This document shows, piece after piece, positions 54,908-64,000 of a stretch of DNA of 64,000 nt. How positions within the stretch are numbered: position 1 is the stretch's first letter; the number at the start of each line of letters is the position of its first letter. A program made the translations under genes and the position numbers. The notes under the pieces were generated by a model. That model did not search any database. It saw only the letters and a program-made list of their open reading frames with translations, and had not been told where the DNA came from. The stretch covers positions 1,683,932-1,747,931 of the forward strand of contig CP046179.1 in NCBI GenBank assembly GCA_014075275.1, written 5' to 3'. This DNA is from Boseongicola sp. Its GTDB lineage: Bacteria; Pseudomonadota; Alphaproteobacteria; Rhodobacterales; Rhodobacteraceae.

Positions 54908-56296
54908 ATGGCAGATTATGACGTAATAGTAATTGGCGGCGGCCCGGGCGGTTATGTGTGCGCAATCAGATGCGCACAGTTGGGGTTGAAGACGGCCTGC
55001 GTCGAAGGGCGAGAGACGTTGGGCGGCACCTGCTTGAACGTCGGATGCATCCCATCCAAAGCACTGCTGCACGCCACCGAGATGTTGCACGAAGCCGAAA
55101 CCAATTTCTCGAAAATGGGTTTGGGTGTTCCCAAGCCGAAAGTCGATTGGAAGGCCATGCTTGGCTACAAGCAGGATACCATCAACGCAAACACCATGGG
55201 CATCGAGTTTCTGTTCAAGAAGAACAAGATTGATTGGCTGAAGGGATGGGGTTCAATCCCCGAAGCGGGCAAAGTCAAGGTCGGGGACGAAGTTCACAAC
55301 GCTAAGAATATTGTCATTGCAACCGGGTCCGAAGCCTCGAGCCTACCTGGTGTTGAGGTGGATGAAAAAGTTGTCGTGACATCGACCGGTGCACTTGAAC
55401 TTGGCAAAATTCCAAAGTCGATGGTCGTTATCGGCGCGGGTGTGATCGGGTTGGAACTTGGATCGGTCTATAAGCGTCTTGGCGCAGAGGTGACCGTTGT
55501 CGAATTCCTGGACGCTGTGACACCGGGCATGGATGGCGAAATCCAAAAAGTGTTCCAGCGGACGCTGAAGAAACAGGGCATGAAGTTTGTCATGGGGGCC
55601 GCTGTTCAGAAAGTGGCCGCGACCAAGACCAAAGCCAAAGTCACCTACAAACTGAAGAAGAACGACAAGGAAGAAACCATCGAGGCCGAAACCGTTCTGG
55701 TGGCTACCGGGAGGCGACCGTTTACCGATGGTCTTGGATTGGAAGCCGCTGGCGTAGCTGTGTCGGATCGCGGCCAGGTGCAGACCGACGCGCATTGGGC
55801 AACCAATGTTAAAGGCATCTATGCCATTGGCGATGCGATCACCGGCCCAATGTTGGCGCACAAGGCCGAAGACGAAGGCATGGCCGTTGCAGAAACTATT
55901 GCCGGTCAAGCTGGGCATGTGAACTATGATGTGATCCCTGGGGTGATTTACACCCATCCCGAAGTTGCAAACGTTGGGCAAACCGAGGAACAGCTAAAAG
56001 ACGCCGGTCGCGCCTATAAGGTCGGGAAGTTCAGCTTCATGGGCAATGGCCGTGCGAAAGCGAATTTCGCTGCGGATGGTTTCGTGAAAATCCTGGCGGA
56101 TAAGGAAACAGATCGCATTCTTGGAGCCCATATTATTGGCCCAATGGCTGGTGATCTGATCCACGAAGTTTGCGTTGCTATGGAATTTGGCGCCGCTGCC
56201 GAAGATTTGGCAAGGACGTGTCATGCGCATCCGACTTATTCGGAAGCGGTGCGCGAGGCTGCGTTGGCGTGCGGCGACGGACCAATCCACAGTTAA
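54908..56296 (+). CDS. lpd: Dihydrolipoyl dehydrogenase (E3)
   Basis: Lpd re-oxidises the lipoyl groups of SucB. The 462 residues have the FAD motif [15 protein letters not shown] (6-20), the redox pair Cys42-x4-Cys47 (GGTCLNVGC), an NAD motif ([13 protein letters not shown]) and the C-terminal His-Glu pair in [16 protein letters not shown]. The ATG follows CCGGAG. It is the last gene of the TCA cluster and is closed by a strong terminator. Confidence 0.97.
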   Translation: MADYDVIVIGGGPGGYVCAIRCAQLGLKTACVEGRETLGGTCLNVGCIPSKALLHATEMLHEAETNFSKMGLGVPKPKVDWKAMLGYKQDTINANTMGIEFLFKKNKIDWLKGWGSIPEAGKVKVGDEVHNAKNIVIATGSEASSLPGVEVDEKVVVTSTGALELGKIPKSMVVIGAGVIGLELGSVYKRLGAEVTVVEFLDAVTPGMDGEIQKVFQRTLKKQGMKFVMGAAVQKVAATKTKAKVTYKLKKNDKEETIEAETVLVATGRRPFTDGLGLEAAGVAVSDRGQVQTDAHWATNVKGIYAIGDAITGPMLAHKAEDEGMAVAETIAGQAGHVNYDVIPGVIYTHPEVANVGQTEEQLKDAGRAYKVGKFSFMGNGRAKANFAADGFVKILADKETDRILGAHIIGPMAGDLIHEVCVAMEFGAAAEDLARTCHAHPTYSEAVREAALACGDGPIHS

Positions 56297-56319
56297 AAGC
56301 CGTTCATATTTGAATTTGG

Positions 56320-56348
56320 AAGGCCGGGCGCATTGCCCGGCCTTTTTT
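56320..56348 (+). terminator. Rho-independent terminator after lpd
   Basis: AAGGCCGGGC (56320-56329) and GCCCGGCCTT (56335-56344) form a perfect ten-base stem with a five-base loop, followed by further T to 56348. It ends the TCA cluster transcript 24 bases after the lpd stop. Confidence 0.9.
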
Positions 56349-56372
56349 GCGTTGCACTCGAATACCTCAAAG

Positions 56373-56391
56373 TGGTAAAAGAAACTTACCA
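56373..56391. promoter_or_regulatory. Operator-like inverted repeat before lldD
   Basis: TGGTAA (56373-56378), seven bases and TTACCA (56386-56391) form an inverted repeat ending 22 bases before the lldD ATG. The TGGT/ACCA arms fit a GntR/FadR-type regulator such as LldR. Its position so near the start suggests repression. Confidence 0.5.
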
Positions 56392-56412
56392 ATATTGAGA
56401 TTTGAGGTCGAT

Positions 56413-57576
56413 ATGCCCGTCATAACCGAAGTCGCCGACCTGAAACGCCTGTATCGCAGGCGCGTTCCGAAGATGTTTTACGATTATGCCGAAAGCGGAA
56501 GCTATTCCGAGCAGACTTTTCGCGAAAACACTACGGATTTTGCTCAGCTGAAACTGCGCCAGAGGATCGCGGTCGACATGTCGAACCGCTCGACCGCAAC
56601 TGAAATGCTAGGCGAAGAGGTTGCAATGCCAACGTCACTTGCACCGGTTGGATTGACGGGTATGCAATGCGCCGATGGTGAGATCAAAGCGGCCCGCGCT
56701 GCCGAGAACTTTGGCGTGCCGTTCTGTTTGTCGACAATGTCAATCTGCTCCATCGAGGATGTCGCCCAGCACACGAATAATCCGTTTTGGTTCCAAGTCT
56801 ACACCCTGAAAGACGATGACTTTATGCGCCGCCTTTTTGAACGCGCGCGCGAAGCAGGATGTTCTGCGATTGTTATTACCGTTGATTTGCAGGTTCTGGG
56901 TCAGCGACACAAAGACCTGAAAAACGGGCTGAGCGCCCCACCAAAGCTAACGCCCGCATCGATTGCGAATATGATTACCAAGGTGCACTGGGGGCTGGGC
57001 ATGCTGGGCACCAAACGGCGGTTTTTTGGAAATATAGTAGGCCACGCCAGCGGGGTTTCTGATCCATCGTCGTTGTCCAGTTGGATTGGCGAGGCTTTTG
57101 ATCCGTCATTGAACTGGGATCGCGTCAAAGAGCTGATGGATATGTGGGGCGGTAAAGTCATTCTGAAAGGTATCTTGGATGTCGAGGATGCCAGGAAAGC
57201 GGCCACATTGGGAGCAGACGCAATTGTGGTGTCGAACCACGGAGGACGACAGCAGGATGGTGCGCTGTCATCAATCAAGGTGTTGGAAGAGATCGTGAAG
57301 GCGGTTGGCGACCAAACCGAGGTTTGGTTTGATTCCGGGATTCGCAGCGGACAGGACATATTGAAGGCTTTGGCGCTTGGGGCAAAAAGCACGATGATCG
57401 GTCGAGCCTGGGTTTATGGCTTGGGGGCTATGGGCGAAGCGGGTGTAACAAAGACGTTGGAAGTGATGCAAAAAGAGTTGGATACTTCTATGGCGCTAAG
57501 TGGAAAACGTCTGGTCACCGATGTTGATCGCGATATTTTGCTGGTTCCAAAGGGATTTTCCGGCGATTGGGCCTGA
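56413..57576 (+). CDS. lldD: FMN-dependent L-lactate dehydrogenase / alpha-hydroxy-acid oxidase
   Basis: The protein has 387 residues from an ATG at 56413 (GAGG before it). It has the flavin-barrel layout of LldD: PKMFYDYAESGSYSEQTFREN (about 19-39), the FWFQVYTLKD segment and the catalytic IVVSNHGGRQQDGA with its His and Arg. It oxidises L-lactate or a related hydroxy acid, passing electrons to quinone. Glycolate or mandelate-type acids cannot be ruled out. Confidence 0.88.
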   Translation: MPVITEVADLKRLYRRRVPKMFYDYAESGSYSEQTFRENTTDFAQLKLRQRIAVDMSNRSTATEMLGEEVAMPTSLAPVGLTGMQCADGEIKAARAAENFGVPFCLSTMSICSIEDVAQHTNNPFWFQVYTLKDDDFMRRLFERAREAGCSAIVITVDLQVLGQRHKDLKNGLSAPPKLTPASIANMITKVHWGLGMLGTKRRFFGNIVGHASGVSDPSSLSSWIGEAFDPSLNWDRVKELMDMWGGKVILKGILDVEDARKAATLGADAIVVSNHGGRQQDGALSSIKVLEEIVKAVGDQTEVWFDSGIRSGQDILKALALGAKSTMIGRAWVYGLGAMGEAGVTKTLEVMQKELDTSMALSGKRLVTDVDRDILLVPKGFSGDWA

Positions 57577-57725
57577 GGCGCTTTTGTTTCCCGATTGACG
57601 ACAATATTTGAGAAACTCTGAGATTAGCGTGGAATGATGCGTCAGTGCCGCGCTCAGAAACCTAAATTCGTCAGTTTTTAGCCATCTTCTTGCCGCACTT
57701 CAGCTTGGGGCCTATTTTAGCCTGC

Positions 57726-58304
57726 ATGACAAGTCAGTGGTTTAAAGAGTCTATTCACGCGGGGGCAGTCGCGATTCTGGCAAGCGTATTTGCCGGACCT
57801 GTTTTTGCGGCTGGTGACCCCGACCACGTCGAAATAGAGTTTCCTGCGGAAACTGCCGCCATGCTCGACGCCACCGTGGCGCTTTTCGAAGCCGTGGAAG
57901 CAACAGCCCCACCGCCGGCCAGCACGCCGGTGTTGGGCAACCCATTGGCAATTCCAGCCAGCTTCGAAACCGATATTCAGATGAGCAACGTTTTCCCGCT
58001 TAATCGTGGGCCTGTGCAGCATCTGACGGGTTACAGGATCAACTGGTATCCTGTTGACAGGTTGCTGGGTGCCGTCGATTTTATGGGAACCTACGATGGC
58101 AACCGGAATTTGGTTTGCGGCTACGTCACATGGGATCTCACCGATCCGAAAACCCCAACGCTTGATCATGTTGTTGCAACCTACGTCGACCTTGCTGTTC
58201 TGACGGACGCCACCCCTGCCGAAGCGCAGATGGCGCTGTTGGATGCCAATTGCGCATATGGCGAGATTGATCCGAATTTCACGGTATTTCAGCCCGAAAG
58301 CTGA
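57726..58304 (+). CDS. Exported hypothetical protein
   Basis: The protein has 192 residues from an ATG at 57726 with a signal peptide (HAGAVAILASVFAGPVFAAG, cleavage near 29). The mature part has two Cys (VCGYVTW and NCAYGEIDPNF) and no known domain. A clear ribosome site is missing. The last 16 bases overlap the converging EamA gene. Confidence 0.65.
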   Translation: MTSQWFKESIHAGAVAILASVFAGPVFAAGDPDHVEIEFPAETAAMLDATVALFEAVEATAPPPASTPVLGNPLAIPASFETDIQMSNVFPLNRGPVQHLTGYRINWYPVDRLLGAVDFMGTYDGNRNLVCGYVTWDLTDPKTPTLDHVVATYVDLAVLTDATPAEAQMALLDANCAYGEIDPNFTVFQPES

Positions 58305-59194
58305 GTTTGTCGTAGCGGCGCGGCGCGCGTCGACTTCCAAACAATCAGAACCAATCCGAAGATGATCAGGGCGGCTGCCAAGATGCGCCAAGGGCCGAAG
58401 GCTTCGCCAAGGATGAGCGCCGATGACCCCATGCCAAAGATTGGAACCAAATGCGAGAACGGTGCGACCTGCCCTGCCCCATAGCGCTGAATGAGATGGC
58501 CCCAAATGGCAAACCCAATTATCGTGGATACGAATGCGATGTAAAAAAGTGCAGCAACCCCCGTAAGCGTCATGCTTTGAAGGGCTTCCACCCCAACTTC
58601 AGGACCTTCAATCAATAGGGATAAGGTCAAAAGCGGGATGGGCGGGATAAGTGAAGACCAGACGACAAGGTTCAGCATCTTTGCTTGCCCCGCGTGTCGT
58701 ATGATCAAGTTGGATACCGCCCATGCCATCCCCGCCAGAACGATCATTGCGATGCCCCACTGCGTCGCAGATTGTTGAAGCGTCAAACCGACAAGGGCGA
58801 TACCCGAAAAACCGATGGCAATTCCTGCTACTTGTCGCTTGCTTGAGTGCTCACCCAAAAGAAATGCGGCCAACAGAACTGTAAAGATCGCCTGAACCTG
58901 CAACACAAGCGATGCCAATCCCGCAGATGCGCCGATACTCATTCCAACGAAAAGCAAACTGAACTTGACGACACCAAGAACGAACCCAACGTCCAGGATC
59001 ACGCCCCAGCTTGTATCCGGTTTCTGAACGAAGAAAACCAAAGGAATGGCGGCAAGTGAAAACCTGAAGGCCGAAAACAAAAGCGGCGGAAAGCTTTCCA
59101 GGCCGACCTCGATAACAACAAAGTTCAGCCCCCAAAGGAAAGACACCAAAACAGCCAGCGCGATATCAGAACGTTTCAAAATTCGGGCCTTCAT
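58289..59194 (-). CDS. EamA/DMT family transporter
   Basis: The protein has 301 residues from an ATG at 59194 (an ATG 14 codons earlier is possible). It has ten hydrophobic segments in two EamA repeats, starting SDIALAVLVSFLWGLNFVVIEVGL. The second repeat begins near AMIVLAGMAWAVSNLI. It resembles YdcZ/RhaT-type amino-acid or metabolite exporters; the substrate cannot be told. It is divergent from rplY. Confidence 0.9.
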   Translation of the reverse strand: MKARILKRSDIALAVLVSFLWGLNFVVIEVGLESFPPLLFSAFRFSLAAIPLVFFVQKPDTSWGVILDVGFVLGVVKFSLLFVGMSIGASAGLASLVLQVQAIFTVLLAAFLLGEHSSKRQVAGIAIGFSGIALVGLTLQQSATQWGIAMIVLAGMAWAVSNLIIRHAGQAKMLNLVVWSSLIPPIPLLTLSLLIEGPEVGVEALQSMTLTGVAALFYIAFVSTIIGFAIWGHLIQRYGAGQVAPFSHLVPIFGMGSSALILGEAFGPWRILAAALIIFGLVLIVWKSTRAAPLRQTQLSG

Positions 59195-59400
59195 TAACTG
59201 GCCGCGACCATAGAAAGGCGCCAAAGCTAAGGCCAATCAGATGTCTTGATGTGAGATATCACGAATGATTTTCGGTGGGTCGAGGTACTGCGCCCTACGA
59301 CAGGAAGATTCTTCTTTTCAAAAACAGAATCCCCAGCTATATGCCGCCATTCGTGGGCGGACACCCTTGGAGGCTGCCCTTTACATAATGGAGAATAACC

Positions 59401-60072
59401 ATGGCTGGTGAGATCCCTGATCTTAACGTCACGGTACGGACGGGGACAGGCAAGGGGGCCGCTCGTCAAGCTCGTAGAGACGGGCTCGTACCTGGCATCG
59501 TATATGGCGGCGGTGCCGACCCTCTGGCGATTAATGTCCCTTACAACGTACTGTTCAAGAAGCTGAAAGCGGGCCGCTTTCTGGCAACATTGTTCAATCT
59601 GAAAGTCGAAGGTCAGGAAGACGTGCGCGTCATCTGCCGGAACGTTCAGCGTGATGTTGTGAAAGACCTTCCGACACACCTCGATCTGATGCGCCTGAAG
59701 CGCAACTCGAAGATCGCATTGTTCATCCCGGTCGAATTTGTTGGCCACGACGACTGCCCAGGTCTGCGCCAAGGTGGCGTGTTGAATGCGGTGCGTCCGG
59801 AAGTTGAGCTGGTGGTTACCGCCGGCGACATTCCGGAAAGCGTGTCAGTTGACCTGACCGGTATGGAAATCGGTGACACGGCCACAATCTCGGGCGTTGA
59901 TCTGCCCAGCGGCGCGAAAGCGACGATTGATCGTGACTTTGTTATTGCCAACATCCAGGCACCATCGGGTCTGGCAAGCCAGGACGATGAAGAAGAAGGT
60001 GACGTCGAAGAGGGTGTTGAGGGCGAAGAAGCCGAAGCAACCGAAGGCGAAGAAGGCGGCGCGGAAGAGTAA
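59401..60072 (+). CDS. rplY: 50S ribosomal protein L25 (general stress protein Ctc type)
   Basis: This long-form L25 of 223 residues has an N-terminal 5S rRNA-binding domain ([24 protein letters not shown], 16-39), a TL5-like C-terminal domain and an acidic tail ([22 protein letters not shown]). GGAG precedes the ATG. The leader has a small CCGCC-N7-GGCGG hairpin (59344-59360). A terminator follows. Confidence 0.95.
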   Translation: MAGEIPDLNVTVRTGTGKGAARQARRDGLVPGIVYGGGADPLAINVPYNVLFKKLKAGRFLATLFNLKVEGQEDVRVICRNVQRDVVKDLPTHLDLMRLKRNSKIALFIPVEFVGHDDCPGLRQGGVLNAVRPEVELVVTAGDIPESVSVDLTGMEIGDTATISGVDLPSGAKATIDRDFVIANIQAPSGLASQDDEEEGDVEEGVEGEEAEATEGEEGGAEE

Positions 60073-60097
60073 GCGTCCTTTCGAATACCGAACATAC

Positions 60098-60130
60098 AAA
60101 ACGCGGCATTCAATCGGTGCCGCGTTTTTT
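60098..60130 (+). terminator. Rho-independent terminator after rplY
   Basis: ACGCGGCA (60101-60108) and TGCCGCGT (60118-60125) pair around a nine-base loop and are extended by A-T pairs, followed by TTTTT. It ends rplY transcription. Confidence 0.85.
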
Positions 60131-60146
60131 GTGCTTGCAACGCCAA

Positions 60147-60160
60147 TGCAACCGGTTGCA
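60147..60160. promoter_or_regulatory. LacI-type operator 1
   Basis: TGCAACCGGTTGCA is a perfect 14-base palindrome with the CG centre typical of LacI/GalR operators. It lies 41 bases before the lacI-type start; an identical site precedes the kinase gene (61201-61214). Confidence 0.88.
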
Positions 60161-60201
60161 AAATGCCTCAAGTCTGATACCTAGCGGCAAAGGTCATTGC
60201 C

Positions 60202-61194
60202 ATGAATGTCACTCTGAAAGATGTAGCGGAACTTGCGGGCGTTTCACGTTCGGCGGTATCGCGTACGTATACTGAGGGTGCATCGGTGTCGGACAAGACC
60301 CGGCGCAAGGTTGAACGCGCGGCGACGACTCTTGGATACTATCCAAATGCATTGGCCTCTAGCCTGACGACTGGTCGGACCAAGTTAATTGGGCTTATTT
60401 CGAACAACTTTCACAACCCTTTGTTTCTGGAAGTCTTCGATCTGTTTACCAAAGGGCTGCAAAGCCGGGGTCTGCGACCACTGTTGGTCAACCTGAGCGA
60501 CGACGACACACCTGAAACAGCCGTCAGCATGTTGCGGCAGTATTCAGTGGATGGCGTCATCCTGGCATCGTCGACATTGCCGCTGGAATACGCGCGTGCG
60601 TTTGTTTCTGCCAATATCCCGGTCGTACATTCATTTGGCCGCCAAACGAGTGCGCCAAGCGTGCATGTTGTTGGAATTGATAACGTTGCGTGCGGTCGAA
60701 TGGCCGCAGATGCCTTAATCGCAAAGGGTTACCAGAAAATCGGGTTCATGGGCGGCCCAAGCTCGGCAACGTCGACACAAGACCGCTTTTCGGGGTTTTC
60801 CCAGGCTGCCAACGCCCATACGAACGTCCAATTCACGCACAGCTACGCCAGCGACTATACCTTTGAGGCCGGTCGTGCCGAGATGGCAAAACTTCTTTGG
60901 CAGGAACCGGCAGAGGCTTACTTTTGCGGTGACGATATTTTGTCAATTGGTGCGCTGAGTGCGATCCAGGCTGCGGGCCTTACAGTGCCCGACGAGATTG
61001 GGTTGATTGGTTTGAATGATATGGAGATTGCACGCTGGGACAACATCAACTTGACGACAATTCACCAGCCGGTACGCCAGATCATCGAAAGCTCGATCGA
61101 ATTGGTGGTGTCCATGCTGGACGATCCGAACCGATATCCGGAAGCCCGTATTTTCCCGTGCCACATTGTTGAGCGCGGGACGTTGCGGGGGTAA
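60202..61194 (+). CDS. LacI-family transcriptional repressor
   Basis: This 330-residue regulator has an N-terminal helix-turn-helix (VTLKDVAELAGVSRSAVSRTYTEGA, 3-27), the hinge helix (NALASSLTTGRTKLIG, about 52-67) and a periplasmic-binding-protein-like sugar domain. Identical palindromes lie before this gene and before the kinase, so it probably represses itself and the kinase-aldolase pair. The effector is unknown. Confidence 0.93.
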   Translation: MNVTLKDVAELAGVSRSAVSRTYTEGASVSDKTRRKVERAATTLGYYPNALASSLTTGRTKLIGLISNNFHNPLFLEVFDLFTKGLQSRGLRPLLVNLSDDDTPETAVSMLRQYSVDGVILASSTLPLEYARAFVSANIPVVHSFGRQTSAPSVHVVGIDNVACGRMAADALIAKGYQKIGFMGGPSSATSTQDRFSGFSQAANAHTNVQFTHSYASDYTFEAGRAEMAKLLWQEPAEAYFCGDDILSIGALSAIQAAGLTVPDEIGLIGLNDMEIARWDNINLTTIHQPVRQIIESSIELVVSMLDDPNRYPEARIFPCHIVERGTLRG

Positions 61195-61200
61195 TGCGAC

Positions 61201-61214
61201 TGCAACCGGTTGCA
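61201..61214. promoter_or_regulatory. LacI-type operator 2
   Basis: This is the same 14-base palindrome TGCAACCGGTTGCA, seven bases after the regulator stop and 46 before the kinase start. With operator 1 it could support looping across the regulator gene (about 1,054 bases). Confidence 0.88.
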
Positions 61215-61259
61215 AAAAACGATCACAAGACACGTTGACTAAAAGAAAGCAGGAGATTT

Positions 61260-62237
61260 ATGGCCGATCTGTTTGAGGGGATAAAATCGAATAACTTTGC
61301 CGTTTTTGGCCGGGTCGGAATGGATTTATCACCTTCACCGCCAGGAACCAAAACGCGAGATGCTACGAACCTTCAAGCTGGGATCGGTGGTTCATCCGCC
61401 AATATCGCAATCGGTTTAAGCAAGTTCGGAGCCAAGTCAGCTTTGATTACGTCTGTATCCAAAGACGCAATCGGCGATTTCTGCATTAAGGGTCTGAAAG
61501 ACTACGGCGTCGACACTAGCCATATCCGCGTGCTGGACGGCGAATTTCGGACATCGCTTGCCGTATATGAAAGTGTGTTGGTCGGACATGAAACCGTACT
61601 CTACCGAAACGGAGCCGTCGATTTCCAGGTTACTCGGGAAGACGTAGATCAGGTGGACCTGTCGCGGTTTGGTGCCTTTGTCACCGCCGGAACAGTATTT
61701 GCCGCCGAGCCGTCGCGCAGTGCTGCATTTCATGCCTTCGAAGCCGCCAAAGCCCAGGGCCTGCCGGTTATCTTCGACGTAGACTATCGCCCTTATTCGT
61801 GGCCTTCACCCGAAGTCGCCGCCGATGTTCTATCCCGCGCGGGTGCCATGAGTGACATGATCGTGGGCAACGACGAAGAGTTCGGTTTTATGGCCGGTGA
61901 CATGGCCAAAGGGTTGGACAAGGCACGCGAGCTGGCGCGCACCACTGCAAAGGTAGTGGTCTACAAAATGGGTCCAGAAGGGGCGATCACAATCTCGGGC
62001 GACGAAGAAGTTCGCACCGGGATATATCGCGTCGAGGCTTTGAAACCCACCGGCGCAGGTGACAGCTTTATGGCCGGGTTGTTGTCTGGAATTGCCGTCG
62101 GGCAAAGCCTGCAAGAGGCAGTGTTGCGTGGTTCGGCCTGCGCAGCAATCGTCGTCGGCAAACCGGGTTGCGCGCCTGCAATGCCTTATGATGCTGATCT
62201 TGAAGCCTTTTTAACATCTCATCCGGGACCGACCTGA
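61260..62237 (+). CDS. PfkB-family sugar kinase, IolC-like
   Basis: This 325-residue ribokinase-like kinase has GGSSANIAIGLSKFGAKSALITSV (43-66) and a C-terminal catalytic TGAGDSFMAGLLSG with its Asp base. FDVDYRPYSWPS is characteristic of IolC (5-dehydro-2-deoxygluconokinase). An aldolase follows with a one-base overlap, as in an inositol-type route. Alphaproteobacterial IolC often carries an extra C-terminal domain, missing here, and no other iol gene is in the window, so another sugar acid is possible. Confidence 0.82.
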   Translation: MADLFEGIKSNNFAVFGRVGMDLSPSPPGTKTRDATNLQAGIGGSSANIAIGLSKFGAKSALITSVSKDAIGDFCIKGLKDYGVDTSHIRVLDGEFRTSLAVYESVLVGHETVLYRNGAVDFQVTREDVDQVDLSRFGAFVTAGTVFAAEPSRSAAFHAFEAAKAQGLPVIFDVDYRPYSWPSPEVAADVLSRAGAMSDMIVGNDEEFGFMAGDMAKGLDKARELARTTAKVVVYKMGPEGAITISGDEEVRTGIYRVEALKPTGAGDSFMAGLLSGIAVGQSLQEAVLRGSACAAIVVGKPGCAPAMPYDADLEAFLTSHPGPT

Positions 62238-63067
62238 TGACACTCGCCACGCTTTTCGATGTCCTGCAGCCCGCCCTGAGTGGCGGATATGCGGTTGGTG
62301 GTCTTGTCTGCCTTGGGTGGGAAGATATGCGCGCCTACACCACGGCTGCCGCAGCGGAAGGATTGCCGGTAATCCTTCAGGCAGGCCCCTCGTGCCGCAA
62401 ACACACCCCGCTTCCAGTTTTGGGTAAGATGTTCCGCACATTGGCCGAAAGTGTCGATGTGCCTGTCGTCGCCCATCTGGACCATGGCTACACGTTCGAC
62501 GAATGTCGCGAGGCATTAGAGAGCGGCTTTACCTCGATCATGTTCGACGGTTCGCGAAAGCCGCTGGATGAGAATATCGAAGAGACCGCCAAAATTGCCG
62601 CGATGGCCCATGCCGCTGGCGTTTCTTGCGAGGGAGAGATCGGATTTGTGGGCTATGCTGCGGGTGAAGGTTCTTTGGGAACGGACCCCGAGGAAGCCGC
62701 GCGATTTGCCCGTGAAACGGCGGTGGATGCGATGGCAATCTCTGTTGGCAATGTCCATTTGCAGCAGAACAAAGAAGGCAGATTAGACGAAACCCGCATT
62801 CGCCAGATCGAAGCCGTGACCCAGGTGCCGCTGGTGATTCACGGCGGATCGGGGGTTCCGGTCGAACAGCGCACACGATTGGCACGCGGATCGAAAATTT
62901 GCAAATTCAACATCGGAACCGAGCTGCGCATGGCTTTTGGCCAGGCATTGCGTGAGGCCGTGAATTCTGACGCTGACCGGTTTGATCGCGTTGCAATATT
63001 GAGCGAAGTTGAGACTCCGATTGAGACTGCCGCGCGGAAAGTTCTTCGCGACATGACCGCAAGCTAG
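62237..63067 (+). CDS. Class II (zinc) ketose-bisphosphate aldolase
   Basis: This 276-residue aldolase starts at an ATG overlapping the kinase stop (TGATG). Zinc and substrate motifs are PVVAHLDHGYTFDE (near 75-88), SCEGEIGFVG, AISVGNVH and VIHGGSGVP. It splits a phosphorylated ketose or keto-deoxy sugar made by the neighbouring kinase, similar to IolJ, KbaY or FbaA. Confidence 0.88.
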   Translation: MTLATLFDVLQPALSGGYAVGGLVCLGWEDMRAYTTAAAAEGLPVILQAGPSCRKHTPLPVLGKMFRTLAESVDVPVVAHLDHGYTFDECREALESGFTSIMFDGSRKPLDENIEETAKIAAMAHAAGVSCEGEIGFVGYAAGEGSLGTDPEEAARFARETAVDAMAISVGNVHLQQNKEGRLDETRIRQIEAVTQVPLVIHGGSGVPVEQRTRLARGSKICKFNIGTELRMAFGQALREAVNSDADRFDRVAILSEVETPIETAARKVLRDMTAS

Positions 63068-63075
63068 GTTATCGA

Positions 63076-63636
63076 TCAGGCGTCGAAGAAGACAGTCTCG
63101 TCATCACCCTGAAGGCGGATATCGATCTGGTATTCGCCGTTATTACCCTTAGCAATCAAAGTATTGCGTCGATCGTCTGGCACCAGCGCAAGGATGGGGT
63201 CTTCGCTGTTTTCTTCGTCATCGAAATAGATGCGGGTCGATAGCCCAATATTAATCCCGCGCGCGACAATCCAAATTTGGACACTGGGCGTAGCCGGTGC
63301 TGTCGCCTGTGGGCGCGATGTTTCAAGCCGAAACTGCCCGGTTTCAAGATCGCAGATCGCGCGGTGCCATTGGCCGTCGATCTGCCAACTTTCAATCATC
63401 ACGTCCTTGGCCAACGCGCCTTCACCATCCAGCACTCTGCCCTGAATGACGATGCTTTCACCTGGCGGTACGTCAGCGTTCGACGCGAGCTGTTTCGGTG
63501 CGTTGTCCAAACCGATGGCCTGCGGGACGCAACCAATGTGAACATAAGGACCAGCCGTTTGCGACGGACTTTCCTTTAGCGGCTCTGTGGCGTTCGACGT
63601 GGCCGGCTTGGTTCTGAGAGAAGGGTCAAAGGGCAT
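63076..63636 (-). CDS. pcaG: Protocatechuate 3,4-dioxygenase alpha subunit
   Basis: This 186-residue alpha subunit cleaves the ring of protocatechuate together with PcaH, giving beta-carboxymuconate in the beta-ketoadipate pathway. The N-terminal ESPSQTAGPYVHIG is the family mark, and VQIWIVARGINIGLSTRIYFDDE follows. As usual for alpha subunits it lacks the iron ligands. The start overlaps the pcaH stop (TGATG). Confidence 0.93.
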   Translation of the reverse strand: MPFDPSLRTKPATSNATEPLKESPSQTAGPYVHIGCVPQAIGLDNAPKQLASNADVPPGESIVIQGRVLDGEGALAKDVMIESWQIDGQWHRAICDLETGQFRLETSRPQATAPATPSVQIWIVARGINIGLSTRIYFDDEENSEDPILALVPDDRRNTLIAKGNNGEYQIDIRLQGDDETVFFDA

Positions 63637-64000
63637 CAGGCACCCTCGGTCCGGTTTTCGAAATAGGTCGCGTCCGGCCCCCGCAGGACAATATCAAAAC
63701 GATAGGCGCGCATATCCATGTGTATGGTTCGGGACATATCCAGGCGCGCCGTCAGTTGAGAAACGGCACGTGGATCGGCAATCGACTGAACAATCGGGCA
63801 AATTTGGATGTGCGGATCACCTTCGAAATACATCTGGGTGATCAGACGCTGCGAAAAAGCCGTGCCAAAGACTGAAAAGTGAATATGCGCCGGTCGCCAA
63901 TCATTCCCACCATTGGGCCAGGGATAAGGACCCGGCTTGATAGTTCGAAAGGCGTAATTGCCGTCGCTATCACTGAGGCAGCGTCCGCAACCGGCAAAAT
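63636..64000 (-). CDS. pcaH: Protocatechuate 3,4-dioxygenase beta subunit, C-terminal part (runs off the window)
   Basis: The last 120 residues of PcaH are present. Iron-site features are the Tyr in [10 protein letters not shown] and the His pair in [12 protein letters not shown]. The end is [21 protein letters not shown]. The N-terminal half, with the first Tyr ligand, lies beyond the window edge. It is coupled to pcaG. Confidence 0.93.
   Translation of the reverse strand, partial: FAGCGRCLSDSDGNYAFRTIKPGPYPWPNGGNDWRPAHIHFSVFGTAFSQRLITQMYFEGDPHIQICPIVQSIADPRAVSQLTARLDMSRTIHMDMRAYRFDIVLRGPDATYFENRTEGA

Overview
The window looks like a chromosomal segment of an alphaproteobacterium of the Rhodobacterales (roseobacter group). 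The basis is the gene content and order: a class II (B12-dependent) ribonucleotide reductase; a hisS-hisZ-hisG operon; LuxR/LuxI quorum sensing; the ethylmalonyl-CoA pathway genes ccr, ecm, mch and mcl2; and a TCA-cycle supercluster (sdhCDAB, mdh, sucC, sucD, sucA, sucB, lpd) in an order that, from memory, matches Rhodobacter relatives. Genes are dense, GC-rich and often overlap by 1-4 bases. I see no tRNA, rRNA, CRISPR array, insertion sequence or prophage.

Left part (1-13.5 kb): a Hint-like protein cut by the window edge, an LpxR-like outer-membrane protein, nrdJ, a DUF1489 protein, the histidine operon, slyX, a possible small RNA with a terminator, a VOC protein, a class IV aminotransferase paired with an ornithine-cyclodeaminase-like enzyme, a universal stress protein, nfuA, a GFA-type zinc protein, tsaB and rimI. 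Middle-left (13.5-24.4 kb): a four-gene BMP-type nucleoside-like ABC importer, a TauE/SafE permease broken by a one-base loss in a C tract, its TIGR02186 partner, and a leftward set consisting of a small protein, luxR, luxI, a RecD-like helicase and an SDR.

Middle (24.4-34.9 kb): ccr, a PlsB-like acyltransferase and a small membrane protein lie divergent to ecm. Then come an exported protein with a JAMM-like metal motif, a 3'-truncated deoD, creD, a membrane protein divergent to an HxlR regulator with a clear palindrome between them, and a lipoprotein. Central-right (35.1-56.3 kb): mcl2-nnrU-mch-hypothetical-sdhCDA-three accessory genes-sdhB run leftward, while an exported protein, then mdh-glycosyltransferase-FkbM-sucC-methyltransferase-sucD-small membrane protein-sucA-sucB-two small genes-lpd run rightward. 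Together they oxidise acetyl-CoA and feed C2 units and glyoxylate-derived C4 units into the TCA cycle. Right end (56.4-64 kb): lldD, an exported protein, an EamA permease, rplY, a LacI-PfkB-aldolase sugar operon with two perfect operators, and protocatechuate dioxygenase pcaHG (pcaH partial).

The most interesting non-coding signal is a double palindrome (two TGTGATCACA-type sites, centres 21 bp apart, same 9-base spacer length) found once before sdhC and once before sucC. It suggests one unknown regulator controls both TCA operons. Other signals are two dispersed intergenic repeat families with two copies each, a TTTGCAAA palindrome before ccr, and several gene-specific operator-like palindromes. 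Gene functions rest on remembered family features; no searches were run.
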